Positions 1 to 8,569 of a stretch of DNA of 64,000 nt are shown piece by piece. This stretch comes from Klebsiella michiganensis (GTDB lineage: Bacteria > Pseudomonadota > Gammaproteobacteria > Enterobacterales > Enterobacteriaceae). The notes beneath the pieces are model-generated. The model had not been told where the DNA came from, searched no databases, and saw only the letters and a list, made by a program, of their open reading frames with translations. The stretch lies in assembly GCF_002925905.1 (NCBI RefSeq), contig NZ_PRDB01000013.1:142850-206849 (forward strand). Direction: 5' to 3'. Each line of letters opens with the position of its first letter. Positions within the stretch are counted from its first letter, which is position 1. Made by a program: the position numbers and the translations under genes.

Positions 1-1
1 G

Positions 2-133
2 TACGGGGCACAGGGCGGTAAAGTCACCATTGAAGACGCACAGATTCAGTGGAGCGGAGAAGAGGGCGAGGCAAGCGACAGCGGCGATCCCTTTGCAGGC
101 TTAGAAGCCGCTTTGCTCGCGGCTTCAGCTTGA
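2..133 (+). CDS. Phage tail protein, C-terminal fragment (cut by window start)
   Basis: An open frame runs from the window edge to a TGA at 131-133, giving 44 residues that end in an acidic stretch and an alanine/leucine-rich tail (GLEAALLAASA). It precedes the tape measure, the usual place of tail tube or tail assembly chaperone genes in lambdoid phages. Too little is present to name a family. An 8-bp inverted repeat (123-130 with 147-154) spans the stop codon and may form a weak terminator before the lipoprotein gene. Confidence 0.6.
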   Translation, partial: YGAQGGKVTIEDAQIQWSGEEGEASDSGDPFAGLEAALLAASA

Positions 134-208
134 ATTAAACAACGATAGCTGAAGTCTTTCTTAACCAATGGTAGGATTTACTCATATCTTTACCAACAGG
201 GGCGCTGT

Positions 209-592
209 GTGAAAAAATTAATAGTTTTGGCATTATCCATTTTAGTGCTGGCCGGATGTAAGCCCGGCGAAGAAAAAGCAATAGATATTGCTAAAAAGGA
301 AGTTGCTGCTGACATGAAAGATCCAGATAGTGCAAAGTTTCGCTATCTAAGGTTTGTAAAAGCAGGTGAAAAAGATGGGCTGGTTGGCGGATTTGTTTGT
401 GGTGAAATAAATTCAAAAAATAGTTACGGTGCTTATGCTGGTTATTCAAAGTTTCAGTTGGCTTTAACAATGAAATCGAAAGGTTTTTTCTCTAAAGGTG
501 TAAGCTATACTATTGATGATAAGAAGATATACAAAGCCCTCATTGGTTCTGATTTGGATTTTTATTATAAGATATGCGGTCAGGATGAGTGA
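209..592 (+). CDS. Small prophage lipoprotein, moron-like, possible superinfection exclusion
   Basis: This 127-aa protein starts at GTG (209). It has a lipoprotein signal peptide: KK, a hydrophobic stretch and the lipobox LAGC, with Cys17 as the acylated residue. The mature part is basic and of mixed composition with no recognised catalytic motif. It sits alone between the tail genes and the tape measure, has lower GC than its neighbours and its own downstream terminator, which is the layout of a moron. In HK97 the superinfection exclusion gene 15 occupies the equivalent place; that role here is an inference from position and lipoprotein nature, not from recognised homology. Confidence 0.7.
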   Translation: MKKLIVLALSILVLAGCKPGEEKAIDIAKKEVAADMKDPDSAKFRYLRFVKAGEKDGLVGGFVCGEINSKNSYGAYAGYSKFQLALTMKSKGFFSKGVSYTIDDKKIYKALIGSDLDFYYKICGQDE

Positions 593-620
593 TTGATTAA
601 ACTAATGAATTAAATTAAGA

Positions 621-643
621 GCCTCGCACAAGCGGGGCTTTTT
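621..643 (+). terminator. Intrinsic terminator after the lipoprotein gene
   Basis: A 7-bp GC-rich stem (GCCTCGC/GCGGGGC, one G-U pair) with an ACAA loop is followed by five T. It separates the lipoprotein moron from the tape measure gene 18 bp further on. Confidence 0.85.
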
Positions 644-661
644 GTTGTTAGAGGAATAGCA

Positions 662-3600
662 ATGGCAACCCTTCGCGAATTAATTATAAAAGTTTCAGCT
701 AATTCTCAGTCCTTTCAGACCGAGATCGCTCGCGCCTCTCGCATGGGGTCCGATTATTATAAGACAATGCAAATGGGGGGGCGGCAGGCGGCTGTTTCTG
801 CACGCGAGACAAGACAGGCACTAGCCGAAGTATCTGCACAATTGTCAGAAACTAAAAACGCAGCTATGGGTATGGCTGGTGCGTTTGCCGGAGTTTTTGC
901 GACTGGGCACCTAATTGCCCTTGCTGATGAGTGGAGTTCTGTGAATGCACGTTTAAAACAGGCATCAACATCAACCGATGATTTCTCCAATTCCCAACGA
1001 TTACTTATGGATATCAGCCAGAAAACAGGGACAGCGTTCAGTGATAACGCAGGTTTATTTGCTCGATCGGCAGCATCAATGCGTGAGTTTGGTTATTCCT
1101 CTGGCGATGTACTGAAAGTAACCGAGGCTATCAGCACGGGCCTTAAATTATCTGGGGCCAGCACGTCAGAGGCTAGTTCTGTTATCACGCAGTTCAGCCA
1201 GGCGTTAGCTCAGGGAGTGTTGCGTGGAGAGGAGTTCAACTCTGTTAACGAAAACGGTGATCGAATCATCCGTGCTTTAGCGGCAGGTATGGGCGTTGCC
1301 CGCAAAGACCTCAAGGCGATGGCTGATAACGGACTGTTGACAATAGATAAAGTGGTTCCGGCCATTACCGCTCAGTTGCGAGTGATGCAGGCTGAATTTG
1401 AATCAATGCCAAAAACGGTTTCAGGCTCAACTCAAAAGGTTGAAAATGCTTTTCTTGCTTGGGTTGGCGGTACAAACGATGCTTATGGTGCCTCTGCAGC
1501 GCTTGCTGGTGGGCTTGACTCCCTGGCAGAGAACATTGATACAGTAGCAATGGCAGCAGGGGCATTAACGGCGATTGGAGTTACCCGTTTTCTTGGTAAC
1601 TGGACGTTGCAATTAAAGTCGCACACCGAAGAGCTTATACGGGCCAGAGGTGCAGAAATTTCGAGTACAGCGGCCAAAATTGAGGGGGCAAATGCTTCAC
1701 TTACACAGATCGAATCAGAAAAATCACTTCTCCTTTCAAATCAACGATCGCTCGTGGCTCAATTAGAATTGGCGCAGACTGAAAAACAACGTGCGACTAT
1801 CAGAACACTTCTGGCCAAAAACTCAATGGATATGGTAAAGGCTAACAAAGCCGAGACCGCGACCGTTAATGAGCTATCAATGGCAAACCAGAGGCTGAAT
1901 GCGCTAACCTCTGTTACAAGAACGGCATGGGCTGGCGTATCATCCTTATTTGGTGGCATTCCAGGGATTTTGATGCTGGGGGCAGGCGCCTGGTATACAT
2001 GGTATCAGAATCAGGAACAGGCGCGTCAGTCTGCGATACAGTATGCCTCCACCCTTGATGAGGTGGTGGAAAAAGCGAAAGCCATGAGCGAAATTCAAAT
2101 CAGAGGTTCTATTGCCGATTCTGGTGAATCCATTGACGCGCTCAAAGATAAGCTGGAGGACTTGAGGGATGCTCAAGCCGAGGCAGCAGCTGAAGTTCAG
2201 AAATATACGTCTCTCGCTCGACAAATGGGCGTTCAGAATGATCAAAATAATGGTTACGTACAGAACGCTGCTAAATATCAGCGGGAATATAACAAAATAT
2301 CCCGAGATATTGCTGATACTACATCTCAATTAAACAATGCTGTAGATGCACAAAATAATTTACAAACAGAGTTAGCCTCAAAAGTTCAGGCGTCGGCAGT
2401 TGCTTTTGACAAAATAAAAAACTCGATAATTGGTGCGCTGAATATTAATGAAGCAATGGCAACTTCGCTATCAGTTACCATTCAATTCATGGACGAATTA
2501 AAAAAACGCTCTGGGAGCGGCCAGCCCCCAGCAGTTCAAACCAACACAGCTTACGATAGTTTTATAAAGCAACAGAAGGAGAGCATAGCCCTCTCTCAAA
2601 AAGAAGGTGTTGAGCGGGCCAAGCTTAAAGCGCTTCAGGATGCCATCAAACAGGGAGCGGTTAGAACTGATAATAAAGGTAATATTTTACCGGGGCAGGA
2701 TGAGCAGATCGCAGCTATTCAAGGTAATGCTGCTACAGACTTTAAACTTAACGAATCGCAAAAAAAACCTCGCGGAAAGTCAGAGGTAGAAAAAAATGAA
2801 GATGCATATACCCGCATTGTTAAACAACAAGAAGAACAGATTGCACTCGCCGGACAAAGCAATGAACTGGCAAAAATAAAATATCAGATAGTTCAGGGGG
2901 AACTAGCCTCACTCGATCAAGCTAAAAAAGAAACCCTTCTGCACAATGCTGCGCTTATCGATCAGAAAAACATTGCTGAACAGTTAAAAACGTTCCGTGA
3001 GGGGCTCGCTGACAGCAACGCTGCTGCGCGTGATCGGGGGGATATTGATTTTCTTGGTGCCGGTATGGGGGATAAGGCCCGCGACCGCATGAAGGAAATG
3101 GCGGATATTCGCACTGATTTTCTCAAACAGCAGCGGGACCTGCAGCGGGATTTCAGCAAAGGTCAGATTTCTGAGGACCTGTATAAACAGCAAACGGAAG
3201 CGCTACAGGCGGCGCTTACTGAACGGCTCCAGATTCAGGAGGACTACTACAAGAAAACCGATGAACAGCAGTCAGACTGGCGGGCTGGGATCAGCGATTC
3301 ACTGATGAACTACGCCGATCAGGCTGCTGACCTCAGTTCAATGGCAGCATCAGCGACCAGCGAGATTCTCAATAACACCACGAACACCATTTCCAACAAC
3401 CTGACCAGTGTCCTGACTGGTGCGACTTCGTTCAAAGATGGGATGTCGAATATCTTCAGCTCTCTGGGCGAAACGGTGATTAAGACACTGCTCCAGATGG
3501 CAACGCAGGCGTTAATCACCAAAGCGATTATGGCGTCGTTCGGCGGTGGTGCTGGTGGGATGTTCGGTAGTCTTTTTGGTGGAGCAAGTGGAGCTGCAAG

Positions 3601-4069
3601 CAGTGGAACTGCGCTGCAAAGCTTCGGATCGTCTTTTGCCTTTAATGCCCTCGGTGGCGTCTACGATTCTCCGTCACTTTCTGCATACAGCGGCGGCGTT
3701 TACAGCACTCCGCAGTATTTTGCCTTTGCGAAAGGTGCGGGCGTGTTTGGTGAAGCTGGTCCGGAAGCAATTATGCCCCTGACCCGTGGCGCTGATGGTT
3801 CGCTGGGGGTTCGTGCGGTTGGTCGTGAGTCACCGGCAGTCCAGGATGCGGCAAGGCAGATTGAGGCGCAACCACGAATCGCGGTCAGTGTTGATGCCCG
3901 TAGCACGTTTAGCGGGCAACCTGACGACGCAACAATGCTGGCAGTAGATCGAAGGAATGCTGCACTGGAACGACGCATCATCAACACACTCACTGCTGAA
4001 GTAAATAACCCCCAGAAGAAATTCGGACGCGCCATCTACTCCAATCTACAGCCCAAAAAACCAAGATAG
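662..4069 (+). CDS. Tail tape measure protein (siphophage)
   Basis: This 1135-aa protein sets tail length in a long flexible tail and is ejected with the DNA. Residues of about 70-240 match the tape measure N-terminal domain (segments such as GEEFNSVNENGDRIIRAL and ADNGLLTIDKVVPAI). Hydrophobic, glycine-rich segments lie near 425-445, long helical coiled-coil stretches fill 460-870, and the C-terminal part carries the lambda gpH-like segment FGEAGPEAIMPLTRGADG. The ATG at 662 has a GAGGA ribosome binding site 6 bases upstream. Being the longest gene of the tail cluster fits the role. Confidence 0.95.
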   Translation: MATLRELIIKVSANSQSFQTEIARASRMGSDYYKTMQMGGRQAAVSARETRQALAEVSAQLSETKNAAMGMAGAFAGVFATGHLIALADEWSSVNARLKQASTSTDDFSNSQRLLMDISQKTGTAFSDNAGLFARSAASMREFGYSSGDVLKVTEAISTGLKLSGASTSEASSVITQFSQALAQGVLRGEEFNSVNENGDRIIRALAAGMGVARKDLKAMADNGLLTIDKVVPAITAQLRVMQAEFESMPKTVSGSTQKVENAFLAWVGGTNDAYGASAALAGGLDSLAENIDTVAMAAGALTAIGVTRFLGNWTLQLKSHTEELIRARGAEISSTAAKIEGANASLTQIESEKSLLLSNQRSLVAQLELAQTEKQRATIRTLLAKNSMDMVKANKAETATVNELSMANQRLNALTSVTRTAWAGVSSLFGGIPGILMLGAGAWYTWYQNQEQARQSAIQYASTLDEVVEKAKAMSEIQIRGSIADSGESIDALKDKLEDLRDAQAEAAAEVQKYTSLARQMGVQNDQNNGYVQNAAKYQREYNKISRDIADTTSQLNNAVDAQNNLQTELASKVQASAVAFDKIKNSIIGALNINEAMATSLSVTIQFMDELKKRSGSGQPPAVQTNTAYDSFIKQQKESIALSQKEGVERAKLKALQDAIKQGAVRTDNKGNILPGQDEQIAAIQGNAATDFKLNESQKKPRGKSEVEKNEDAYTRIVKQQEEQIALAGQSNELAKIKYQIVQGELASLDQAKKETLLHNAALIDQKNIAEQLKTFREGLADSNAAARDRGDIDFLGAGMGDKARDRMKEMADIRTDFLKQQRDLQRDFSKGQISEDLYKQQTEALQAALTERLQIQEDYYKKTDEQQSDWRAGISDSLMNYADQAADLSSMAASATSEILNNTTNTISNNLTSVLTGATSFKDGMSNIFSSLGETVIKTLLQMATQALITKAIMASFGGGAGGMFGSLFGGASGAASSGTALQSFGSSFAFNALGGVYDSPSLSAYSGGVYSTPQYFAFAKGAGVFGEAGPEAIMPLTRGADGSLGVRAVGRESPAVQDAARQIEAQPRIAVSVDARSTFSGQPDDATMLAVDRRNAALERRIINTLTAEVNNPQKKFGRAIYSNLQPKKPR

Positions 4070-4089
4070 ACTGCCCGGAGGGAAAGTTA

Positions 4090-4563
4090 ATGGCGGATAT
4101 TATCTATCCGGATGAGTACCTGCCCATGCCACTTATGGACGGGTACGGTTTTAAGCCCATATCACCTTTACTGCGAACGGAAATGACGTCCGGTCGCGCA
4201 AGGCAGCGGCGGCGATACACCTCAACACCCACTCAGGCATCAGTGAAATGGATTTTTCAGACTGATGCGCTGGCGCAGGTGTTTGAGGCCTTTTTCCGGG
4301 ACGCACTGAAAGACGGACAGTCCTGGTTCTATCTGAGGCTCCAGACCCCGATCGGGGTAAAGCCCTATAAAGCCAGGTTTATTGATATTTACGAAGGTCC
4401 GACACTTGTCGCACCGAAATACTGGCAGTACAGCGCAACGCTGGAGTTATGGGAACGTCCGTTACCGCCTGCCGGGTGGGGCAATTATCCGGAATGGCTC
4501 GCTGGCCAGTCATTGCTCGATATTGCACTGAATAAGGAGTGGCCAGAGCATGACGATTCTTGA
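4090..4563 (+). CDS. Minor tail protein (tail tip), lambda gpM-like position
   Basis: This 157-aa protein is the first gene after the tape measure, where lambda has gene M. It is rich in aromatic residues (WIFQTDAL, WFYLRLQTP, YWQYSATLELWERP) and has no signal peptide or membrane segment, as usual for tail tip adaptors. It overlaps the next gene by 14 bases, implying translational coupling. I place it by position and composition; I do not recognise a named domain with certainty. Confidence 0.75.
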   Translation: MADIIYPDEYLPMPLMDGYGFKPISPLLRTEMTSGRARQRRRYTSTPTQASVKWIFQTDALAQVFEAFFRDALKDGQSWFYLRLQTPIGVKPYKARFIDIYEGPTLVAPKYWQYSATLELWERPLPPAGWGNYPEWLAGQSLLDIALNKEWPEHDDS

Positions 4564-5035
4564 GCAACTTTATGCCAGTAGCGGCTCTGAAGTCATTCAC
4601 GACACGTTGCAGATCACGGCAGGTGATCAGAACTACTGGCTTACCCGTGGGTGGGACAATATCACTGTCACATTAGAAGACGGGCAGCAGGCAACTTTTG
4701 AGGGATGCGCTATCGATATTGCGTTACCTGCAAGGAATGCCGATGGCACACAAGACCTGAAATTTGCCATCAGTAATGTTGACGGTGTGGTATCTGATGC
4801 GATTGACAGAATTCTGGACGAAATGAAATCGGCAACACTGACTTTTCGGCGGTATATCTCCTCTGATTTATCTGCACCTGCGGCATCGCCTTACACCCTT
4901 GATGTGAAATCCGGATCGTGGACGGCAACTGCGGTGCAGGTAACTGCCGGATATATGAACATCCTTAAAACGGCCTGGCCGCGTAATCGTTATAACCTGG
5001 CTGAACATCCTGGTCTTCGTTACATGTCTTCCTGA
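4550..5035 (+). CDS. DUF1833-type phage tail protein
   Basis: This 161-aa protein follows the gpM-position gene with an overlap of 14 bases. Its beta-rich sequence (ITVTLEDGQQATFEG, LKFAISNVDGVVSDAID, TLTFRRYISSD) fits the DUF1833 family, which in lambdoid phages replaces gpL as a tail tip component between the tape measure and the NlpC/P60-like protein. The family assignment is from recalled resemblance and not from a search. Confidence 0.75.
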   Translation: MTILEQLYASSGSEVIHDTLQITAGDQNYWLTRGWDNITVTLEDGQQATFEGCAIDIALPARNADGTQDLKFAISNVDGVVSDAIDRILDEMKSATLTFRRYISSDLSAPAASPYTLDVKSGSWTATAVQVTAGYMNILKTAWPRNRYNLAEHPGLRYMSS

Positions 5036-5044
5036 GGTATTCAC

Positions 5045-5425
5045 ATGTTCCATTCTGATAAATACCTTTCGGTCAAATGGCTGAAGGGCGGGCGAGTTTA
5101 TCCTGAGCTCGACTGTTTCGGCATCATCAATGAAATCCGCGGCGATCTCCTTCTCCCGTTATGGCCGGATTTTTCCGGCGTGACGAAAGATGAGGGAGGG
5201 CTCGATCGTGAGGCCAGGAAGTTTATGAAATCTCTCACACGCTGTGAGCCTTGTGTCGGGGCCGGGGTAGCTTGTTATTCAGGATCAACCGTGACGCATG
5301 TTGGTATCGTAGTTTTACTGGATGGCCAGTTGCAGGTTGCAGAATGTAATCCGGGAACCAATGTCACCTTTCTACCTCTTCCGCGATTTGTTCGTCGGTT
5401 TAACCGTGTGGAGTTCTGGCAATGA
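5045..5425 (+). CDS. NlpC/P60-like tail tip peptidase (gpK-like)
   Basis: This 126-aa protein looks like the peptidase domain of lambda gpK. A Cys in the LDCFG motif (about residue 27), a His in the VTHVGIVVLL motif and a later polar position at AECNPG are in the order expected for the NlpC/P60 Cys-His-polar triad. It lies immediately before the central tip protein and overlaps it by 4 bases (ATGA). The probable role is cell wall cleavage or tail tip assembly. Confidence 0.75.
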   Translation: MFHSDKYLSVKWLKGGRVYPELDCFGIINEIRGDLLLPLWPDFSGVTKDEGGLDREARKFMKSLTRCEPCVGAGVACYSGSTVTHVGIVVLLDGQLQVAECNPGTNVTFLPLPRFVRRFNRVEFWQ

Positions 5426-8400
5426 CGATAAGGATTTACCCTTCCCGGCTCCCCGGAGAACCGCTTGAAACTCATGAGCACGGTAATATTACGCTGCATC
5501 AATGGATGTTCAGAAATGTTCCAGGGTACAGCCAGGACAGATCGCACCCAGTTGCCGTTGAATTAAATGGTCGCACACTTCCTCCCGATGAGTGGCCGCT
5601 TTGCCAGTTGAGCCCGGACAGTGATGTCAGAATTTATCCTGTTCCCTATGGAACCGGGCTGGAAATTGCCGTCTGGGTTTCTGTTGCAATATCAGCTGCC
5701 AGTGCTGTCTACTCGTTGTTCTTCGGGCCGAAAGTCGACCTCGGTGGTTATTCATCGGGTAGCGGTCGTTCGCTGGAGCTAAACCCGGCAAAAGCTAACA
5801 CGGCGAAACTTGGAGACCCGATACGTGAGGTGTTTGGTCGATGCCGTATCTATCCTGATTATCTGGTGCAGCCGGTTACCCGTTTTGACCCCGATGATCC
5901 AACGCGAATGACGGTCGAAATGTTTCTCTGTGTCGGGCAGGGGAGGTTTTCGTTTACGGGAGGAGATAAACGAATTGGAGAAACCCCGGCAGCCTCGCTG
6001 GGTAATGGTTTCAGCGATAAGGTGTACCAGCCAGGAGAGGACGTATCTTCTGATCCGCGAAGTGAAAACTGGTTCAACTCGACAGAGGTAGGCGGAACAT
6101 CAAGCGGAACAGGGCTGGATATGGCCCAGACGTCGCCTGATTCCGACGATATTATTGCTGACAGCATGACTGTTTCTGGTGCATCCGTAACGTTCACAGG
6201 GCTGGACACGGATGATGGTGACGATGACGACGAGGATGATAACTCTCTGCCTGCAAGTTGGGTCGCAGGAACTATCGTTGAGATTAAAGCCCCCACCAAC
6301 TTCCTTATCTCCACCTCATCAGGTTACAGCGTATTTGCCAGCAAACTACTGACTGAAATCGCGCCGGTGGTTGGGATGCCAGTAACGTTGAGTTTTAACA
6401 GTGTTGATTACGATCTCTTTATTGCAGCCTGTACGCCGGGACAGGATGCCATACCGGGAGAGGGCGGCAGTGCGGCTAAAATTCAGTCCAGCGCGGCACC
6501 GACAACTTACGATTTCTCGCTGGGCAGCACAACGTTTACGGTGACCTGGCACGGAACAACTTATACCGTCTCTCTTGTTGCTGATTATGTGAATATGTCC
6601 GGCCTTCTGGCTGCAATTACTGAGGGACTGACCGGCTCCGGCCTGGTGGCGCAGGATAATGGCGGAATCGTACTAATCACTGAAGAGGCGAGCCCGTTTG
6701 CGGGTGGAGAAATCTCATCATCATCGCTCCCGGTAGCGGTCTTTGGCGATGCGCCTGTTTATACCGCAGGCAGTGAATCAACCGGCGGCAGCGCCGCTAT
6801 CACCGCAAATGTCACGCTGGCCTATAACAGTTCGACGGGTACCCCTTTCTCAGGGATGCCGGAGGGAACGCAGCGCCTTTCCCTGTCTCATCGTGGCAGT
6901 GAGTACCAGATTGTAACTACTGACGGAACAACGGCAACGGTTGCACGCCTTGTTGATGGTGCCATTGATGCTTCATGGCCAGGGTTCTCCGGCAGAACGA
7001 TGATTGACTATGAAGCCACGGGGCTTAATGACACGCTGAGCTGGCTGGGACCGTTTCTTGCCTGCCCTGAAAATGAAGTTGTGGACGCCTTTGAGGTGAA
7101 TTTCTCCTTTCCTAACGGCATCTGCGGTTTTGATAACAAGGGCAAGAAACGCATCCGGCATGTTGAGTGGGAGATTCAGTATCGGGTTTATGGCACCGGC
7201 TCCGGGTGGATCAGCAAGCAGGGCGAATACGCACTCAAAAACATTAATGGGCTGGGGTACACAGAAAGATTTTCGCTCGACTCTCCCGGCCTGGTCGAAG
7301 TGCGGTGCCGTCGCCGGAACGAACAGGGCAGCAATAACGCGCGCGACAATATGTACTGGCAGGCTTTAAGAGGGAGGCTTCTGGCAAGACCCGTATCCTA
7401 CTCAGGTGTAACAACCTGGGCAATTACCGTTGAAACCGGGGGGAAGCTGGCGGCACAGTCTGACAGGCGCGTCAGCGTGGTCGCTACCCGCGAATATGAC
7501 GGAGGGGGAAACAGAACCATTAGCGGCGCATTTCGTCATGTAGCAGGCAGTCTTGGTTTTAATGCAAACCAGATTGACACCTCTGCGATAAATGCTCTTG
7601 AAACTGCCTGGTGGACGCCAAGGGGGGAATATTTTGACTATGAGGCAAGTAGCGACAGTGCTTCAGCGAAAGATATTTTCGACAAAATCACCGAAGCAGG
7701 CATGAGTTACTTTTTGCTGTCAGACGGGCTCTTATCTGCCGGGCGAGAAGGTATCAAAAGCTGGACCGGGATCATTACCCCCCAGGATACGGTAGAGGAA
7801 ATGAAGACCTCATTCAGGGCCCCTTCTGATGATGATTATGACGGTGTTGACGTCACATATATTAATCCGGTTACCTGGGCAGAAGAGATCGTTCAGTGCC
7901 GGACGACTGATAATCCTGTGCCTCGCAAAGTGGAGTCGTACTCACTGGGCATTGTAATGACAGCAGATCGTGCATACCGAATAGGCATGCGCAGGCTCAT
8001 GAAATATCTGCATCAGCGCAGGACCTATGAATGCACAACTGAGCTTCTTGGCTGGTGTTACCAGTTTGGTGATCACATCATTCTTTCTGATGATATTCCG
8101 ACGGGTAAAACAATCAGCTGTCTGATAGAAGGCGTGACATTCGATGATGAAGTTATCACGTTAACAGTCACTGAACTTCTTGACTGGAGCTATGTTAATC
8201 CGCGCTGCTGGATTCAGTTTCAGGGAGGACGGCCGTCGACTCGTTTGCTAACGCCGACACGTGTCGATGACTTCACCCTTACTATACCGTACAACGACGA
8301 CCTACACCCGGAAGACTGGACAATGGATGACCCGGATGTTGAATTACCGCGCCTGTTATTTTGTGACAGTGAGAAGGGGGCCCGGCACGGTATCGTTCAG

Positions 8401-8505
8401 GAAATAGTCCCGTCTGATGACTGCACCTGCCAGGTCACCGCCCCGGAATACAAAGAAATTTTCTACAGCTACGACGACGCTACCTACCCCGGCGACGTCG
8501 CTTAA
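5422..8505 (+). CDS. Tail tip / host specificity protein (gpJ-like, with gpI-like N-terminus)
   Basis: This 1027-aa central tail tip protein is expected to contact the receptor. Residues 1-75 look like a beta-grasp fold (VAVELNGRTLPPDEWPLCQLSPDSDVRIYPVP), followed by a hydrophobic segment of about 80-105, the arrangement of a separate gpI in lambda. A gpJ-like body follows, starting at the motif AKLGDPIREVFGRCRIYPDYL. Fibronectin-like and beta-rich parts fill the middle, including a very acidic DDGDDDDEDD loop near 270. No lambda-like long C-terminal fibre region is present, so receptor choice may lie with the downstream tailspike. Confidence 0.85.
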   Translation: MTIRIYPSRLPGEPLETHEHGNITLHQWMFRNVPGYSQDRSHPVAVELNGRTLPPDEWPLCQLSPDSDVRIYPVPYGTGLEIAVWVSVAISAASAVYSLFFGPKVDLGGYSSGSGRSLELNPAKANTAKLGDPIREVFGRCRIYPDYLVQPVTRFDPDDPTRMTVEMFLCVGQGRFSFTGGDKRIGETPAASLGNGFSDKVYQPGEDVSSDPRSENWFNSTEVGGTSSGTGLDMAQTSPDSDDIIADSMTVSGASVTFTGLDTDDGDDDDEDDNSLPASWVAGTIVEIKAPTNFLISTSSGYSVFASKLLTEIAPVVGMPVTLSFNSVDYDLFIAACTPGQDAIPGEGGSAAKIQSSAAPTTYDFSLGSTTFTVTWHGTTYTVSLVADYVNMSGLLAAITEGLTGSGLVAQDNGGIVLITEEASPFAGGEISSSSLPVAVFGDAPVYTAGSESTGGSAAITANVTLAYNSSTGTPFSGMPEGTQRLSLSHRGSEYQIVTTDGTTATVARLVDGAIDASWPGFSGRTMIDYEATGLNDTLSWLGPFLACPENEVVDAFEVNFSFPNGICGFDNKGKKRIRHVEWEIQYRVYGTGSGWISKQGEYALKNINGLGYTERFSLDSPGLVEVRCRRRNEQGSNNARDNMYWQALRGRLLARPVSYSGVTTWAITVETGGKLAAQSDRRVSVVATREYDGGGNRTISGAFRHVAGSLGFNANQIDTSAINALETAWWTPRGEYFDYEASSDSASAKDIFDKITEAGMSYFLLSDGLLSAGREGIKSWTGIITPQDTVEEMKTSFRAPSDDDYDGVDVTYINPVTWAEEIVQCRTTDNPVPRKVESYSLGIVMTADRAYRIGMRRLMKYLHQRRTYECTTELLGWCYQFGDHIILSDDIPTGKTISCLIEGVTFDDEVITLTVTELLDWSYVNPRCWIQFQGGRPSTRLLTPTRVDDFTLTIPYNDDLHPEDWTMDDPDVELPRLLFCDSEKGARHGIVQEIVPSDDCTCQVTAPEYKEIFYSYDDATYPGDVA

Positions 8506-8526
8506 CTTTTTAAAAAGCACCCATTC

Positions 8527-8550
8527 ACCCGCCTCATTCGGCGGGTTTTT
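8527..8550 (+). terminator. Intrinsic terminator between tail tip and tailspike genes
   Basis: A 7-bp stem ACCCGCC/GGCGGGT runs into five T. It lies 22 bases after the tail tip stop codon, so tailspike expression may depend on antitermination or read-through. Confidence 0.75.
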
Positions 8551-8569
8551 CATTTTTGGAGCACAATGT

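Noticed and set aside
8417..8569. N-terminal extension of the tailspike to 8417
   Set aside because: It overlaps the tail tip gene and crosses a terminator; its proline/threonine-rich sequence is a shadow of the other frame.
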